This document shows positions 61,880 through 64,000 of a stretch of DNA of 64,000 nt, piece by piece. The stretch lies in contig NZ_JAKTNQ010000011.1 of assembly GCF_022760835.1 (NCBI RefSeq), forward strand, positions 1 to 64,000, in the 5' to 3' direction. Source of the stretch: Thermus altitudinis. GTDB lineage: Bacteria > Deinococcota > Deinococci > Deinococcales > Thermaceae. The position numbers and the translations under genes are program-made. The number at the start of each line of letters is the position of its first letter. Position 1 is the stretch's first letter. The notes under the pieces are model-generated. The model saw only the letters and a program-made list of their open reading frames with translations. It did not search any database and was not told the DNA's origin.

Positions 61880-63445
61880 ATGGCCGATAACGCCAAACTT
61901 ATCCTGGACGAGCTCTTGGCCGAGCTGGAGGAGAGGCGGAAAAAAATCCTTCTGGGTGGCGGAGAGGAACGCATTAAAAAGCAGCACCAGCAGGGGAAGC
62001 TCACGGCCCGAGAACGCATAGACTACCTTCTGGACCCGGGGAGTTTCGTGGAACTCATGCCCTTCGCCGAGCACCTGGAAACCGGGCTCATGGAAGGTGT
62101 TGAGGCCCCTGCCGATGGGGTGGTAACCGGGTATGGCACCATCGGCGGCCGCTTGGTCTTCGTCTTCAGCCAGGACTTCACCGTCCTAGGAGGCTCCTTG
62201 GGCAAGATGCACGGACGTAAGATTGCCAGCCTAATGGACGTAGCGGCCAAGGTGGGGGCTCCCATCATCGGACTCAACGACTCCGCTGGGGCCCGCATCC
62301 AGGAGGGGGTGGATAGCCTTTCCGGCTACGGGGAGGTCTTCTACCGCAACGCCATCTACTCCGGGGTGGTGCCCCAGATCTCTGCCATCCTGGGCCCTTG
62401 CGCCGGGGGGGCGGTGTATAGCCCAGCCATGACCGATTTCATCCTCATGAGCCGGGGAACCAGCTACATGTTCATCACCGGCCCCGAGGTCATCAAGAGC
62501 GTGACCCGGGAGGAGGTGAGCTTTGAGGCGCTGGGGGGGGCGGATGTGCACATGGAAAAGAGCGGGGTGGCCCACCTCGAGGGGCAAAACGACCAGGAGG
62601 TCCTGGACCTCATCAAAAAGCTTCTCTCCTACTTGCCGCAAAACAGCCGCGAGAAACCCCCCGTGGTGGAACCCCAAGACGACCCCTTCCGCCCCACCCC
62701 CGACCTTTTAGACATCGTCCACCCCGATGCGAAAAGGCCCTACAACATGCACCAGGTCATCAGAACCCTGCTGGATGGCGGGGAGTTTCTGGAGATCCAG
62801 CCCGGCTTTGCCCGGAACATCATCGTGGGCCTGGGCCGCCTGGGAGGGTATCCCGTGGGGATCGTGGCCAACAACCCCCGCTTTATGGCGGGAGCCCTGG
62901 ATATCAATGCCTCCGACAAGGCCGCCCGCTTCATACGTACCATGGATGCCTTCAACATCCCCATCCTCACCCTGGTGGACGTGACCGGCTTCCTACCTGG
63001 GGTGGCCCAGGAGCACGGGGGCATCATCCGCCACGGGGCCAAGATGCTCTTCGCCTACGCCGAGGCCACGGTACCCAAGATCACCCTCATCGCCCGCAAG
63101 GCCTACGGCGGAGCCTATCTGGCCATGAACTCCAAGGACATGGGGGCGGACGTGGTCCTGGCCTGGCCCACGGCGGCGGTGGCGGTGATGGGGGCCGAAG
63201 GAGCCGCCAACATCATCTACCGCAAGGAGATCCAATCCTCCCCCAACCCCGAGGAAACCCGCCGGCGGAAGATTGAAGAATACCGCCAGGCCTTTGACAA
63301 CCCCTGGGTGGCCGCAGGAAGGGGCTACATAGATGACGTCATAGATCCCGCCCACACCCGGCGCCTCCTCTACCAGCACCTGAGGATGCTTTGGGAGAAG
63401 AAGGAAGAGCGGCCCTTTAAGAAGCACGACAACATCCCGCTTTAG
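61880..63445 (+). CDS. pccB: Acyl-CoA carboxylase carboxyltransferase subunit
   Basis: A 521-residue carboxyltransferase of the propionyl-CoA carboxylase beta family: KLTARERIDYLLDPGSFVE, SLGKMHGRKIASLMDVAAKV, GLNDSAGARIQEGVDSLSGY, GPCAGGAVYSPAMTDF, VDVTGFLPGVAQEHGGIIRH and a C-terminal WGPTAAVAV-like AWPTAAVAVMGAEGA. It transfers carboxyl from biotin to acyl-CoA. The biotin carboxylase partner is not in the window. TATCAT (61865-61870) lies nine bases before ATG 61880, a very short leader. Confidence 0.93.
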   Translation: MADNAKLILDELLAELEERRKKILLGGGEERIKKQHQQGKLTARERIDYLLDPGSFVELMPFAEHLETGLMEGVEAPADGVVTGYGTIGGRLVFVFSQDFTVLGGSLGKMHGRKIASLMDVAAKVGAPIIGLNDSAGARIQEGVDSLSGYGEVFYRNAIYSGVVPQISAILGPCAGGAVYSPAMTDFILMSRGTSYMFITGPEVIKSVTREEVSFEALGGADVHMEKSGVAHLEGQNDQEVLDLIKKLLSYLPQNSREKPPVVEPQDDPFRPTPDLLDIVHPDAKRPYNMHQVIRTLLDGGEFLEIQPGFARNIIVGLGRLGGYPVGIVANNPRFMAGALDINASDKAARFIRTMDAFNIPILTLVDVTGFLPGVAQEHGGIIRHGAKMLFAYAEATVPKITLIARKAYGGAYLAMNSKDMGADVVLAWPTAAVAVMGAEGAANIIYRKEIQSSPNPEETRRRKIEEYRQAFDNPWVAAGRGYIDDVIDPAHTRRLLYQHLRMLWEKKEERPFKKHDNIPL

Positions 63446-63466
63446 AGTCCTTTAGGGCACCAGGGG

Positions 63467-63472
63467 TAAAAT
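63467..63472 (+). promoter_or_regulatory. -10 box for the LuxR-type regulator
   Basis: TAAAAT; the transcript would start near 63479, about five bases before ATG 63484. Confidence 0.5.
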
Positions 63473-63483
63473 GAGACCCAAGC

Positions 63484-64000
63484 ATGGTCCGGGTCTGGAT
63501 TGACCTTACCCTGGCTAGCCAACGGGAGGCTCTGGCCGAAGCCCTTCAGGCCCGGGAATTCCAGGTGGTGGACCACCCCTTGGCGGCCCAGGTGGGCCTG
63601 GTGGAAGCCGGCTGGGAGATTCCCCCGCCCCCGCCTCTCCCTTCCCTGGTTCTACTCAGGAGCCGGGAACAGGCGGCGGAGGCCCTCAAACTGGGCTATA
63701 AGGGTTACCTTTACCCGGAGCAGGGCCTCGAGGTCCTGGCCCAGGCCTTGCGGAAGGTGGCCGAGGGCGAGGTCTGGGCGGAAAGGCGGGTGGTGGCCAC
63801 CTTGGTGGGGGAGCCCACCCCGCAACTTTCCCCTCGGGAAAGGGAGGTGGCGGCCCTAGCCGCCTTAGGCCTCAGCAATAAGGAGATCGCCAAAGAGCTG
63901 GGGATCTCGGAGCGCACGGTCAAGGCCCATCTCTCGGCCGTGTTCCAAAAGGCAGGGATCAAGCGGCGAAGCCAGCTGGCCCATATCCGGTTTCTCACCT
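63484..64000 (+). CDS. LuxR/NarL-type regulator, cut by right edge
   Basis: At least 172 residues are visible and the frame is still open at the edge. The N-terminal about 100 residues look like a degenerate receiver domain; conserved Asp pairs are not evident. The C-terminal part is a clear LuxR helix-turn-helix (QLSPREREVAALAALGLSNK, then EIAKELGISERTVKAHLSAV). It probably ends soon after the window. An atypical, phosphorylation-independent response regulator is likely. Confidence 0.82.
   Translation, partial: MVRVWIDLTLASQREALAEALQAREFQVVDHPLAAQVGLVEAGWEIPPPPPLPSLVLLRSREQAAEALKLGYKGYLYPEQGLEVLAQALRKVAEGEVWAERRVVATLVGEPTPQLSPREREVAALAALGLSNKEIAKELGISERTVKAHLSAVFQKAGIKRRSQLAHIRFLT

Overview
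The window looks like a chromosomal segment of a Thermus species. The DNA is very GC-rich with strong G/C bias at third codon positions, genes are packed with 1-20 base overlaps, several products closely resemble known Thermus thermophilus proteins (the acyl-CoA synthetase at 970-2610 is nearly the T. thermophilus structural-model enzyme), and many genes appear to be leaderless, with a TANNNT -10 box about seven bases before the start codon. I saw no rRNA, tRNA or CRISPR array.

Layout. 1-211: the 5' end of an IS200/IS605-type TnpB gene running off the left edge, with a perfect hairpin upstream. 212-5189: a TetR-controlled fatty-acid degradation operon on the minus strand (TetR, acyl-CoA dehydrogenase, MaoC hydratase, hotdog thioesterase, acyl-CoA synthetase, SDR). 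5389-9707: archaeal-type FBP aldolase/phosphatase, gamma-glutamyltransferase, SurE, a glycosyltransferase. 9773-16879: a phosphate/polyphosphate neighbourhood (CHAD protein, SixA, aquaglyceroporin, PPK1, Tat-exported alkaline phosphatase, Ppx/GppA). 17023-24209: a lipoprotein, a XerC/D recombinase and the phenylacetate operon (TetR, paaABCD, paaZ), followed by a broken HxlR regulator. 24549-28994: bacterioferritin and nadB-nadA-(vapC-vapB)-nadC. 29055-34033: four minus-strand genes that I think form one uncharacterised system (below). 34122-43030: DUF255 protein, thiolase, PxpBC fusion, MFS/MarR pair, AidB-like dehydrogenase. 43015-55015: aldehyde:ferredoxin oxidoreductase, ABC-class ATPase, class III aminotransferase, ZnuA, GalK, a split NAD-type formate dehydrogenase and a TRAP substrate-binding protein. 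55059-64000: two-component proteins, acyl-CoA dehydrogenase-etfBA, a membrane coiled-coil protein, an acyl-CoA carboxylase subunit and a LuxR-type regulator cut by the right edge.

Most interesting region: 29055-34033. A SARP-like regulator (winged helix, BTAD, TPR repeats) lies directly upstream of three single-gene units: a 68-residue exported peptide made of three copies of RY(A/T)GGF(F/Y)VY, a lipoprotein subtilisin-like protease, and a low-GC lipoprotein. All three promoters carry direct CGTT(A/C)A hexamers repeated every 11 bases, the last copy exactly 12 bases before the -10 box, and each predicted transcript begins with a short hairpin. SARP proteins are known to bind direct repeats at this pitch. 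The arrangement (pro-peptide, exported protease, cytoplasmic TPR regulator) resembles a peptide-signalling circuit, but signalling itself is inference.

Second regulatory result: three promoters (TetR/fatty-acid operon, phenylacetate TetR/paa operon, and the thiolase at 36212) each have a 17-base spacer and a related palindrome starting at or near the predicted +1. This fits one shared TetR-family regulon joining fatty-acid and phenylacetate degradation.
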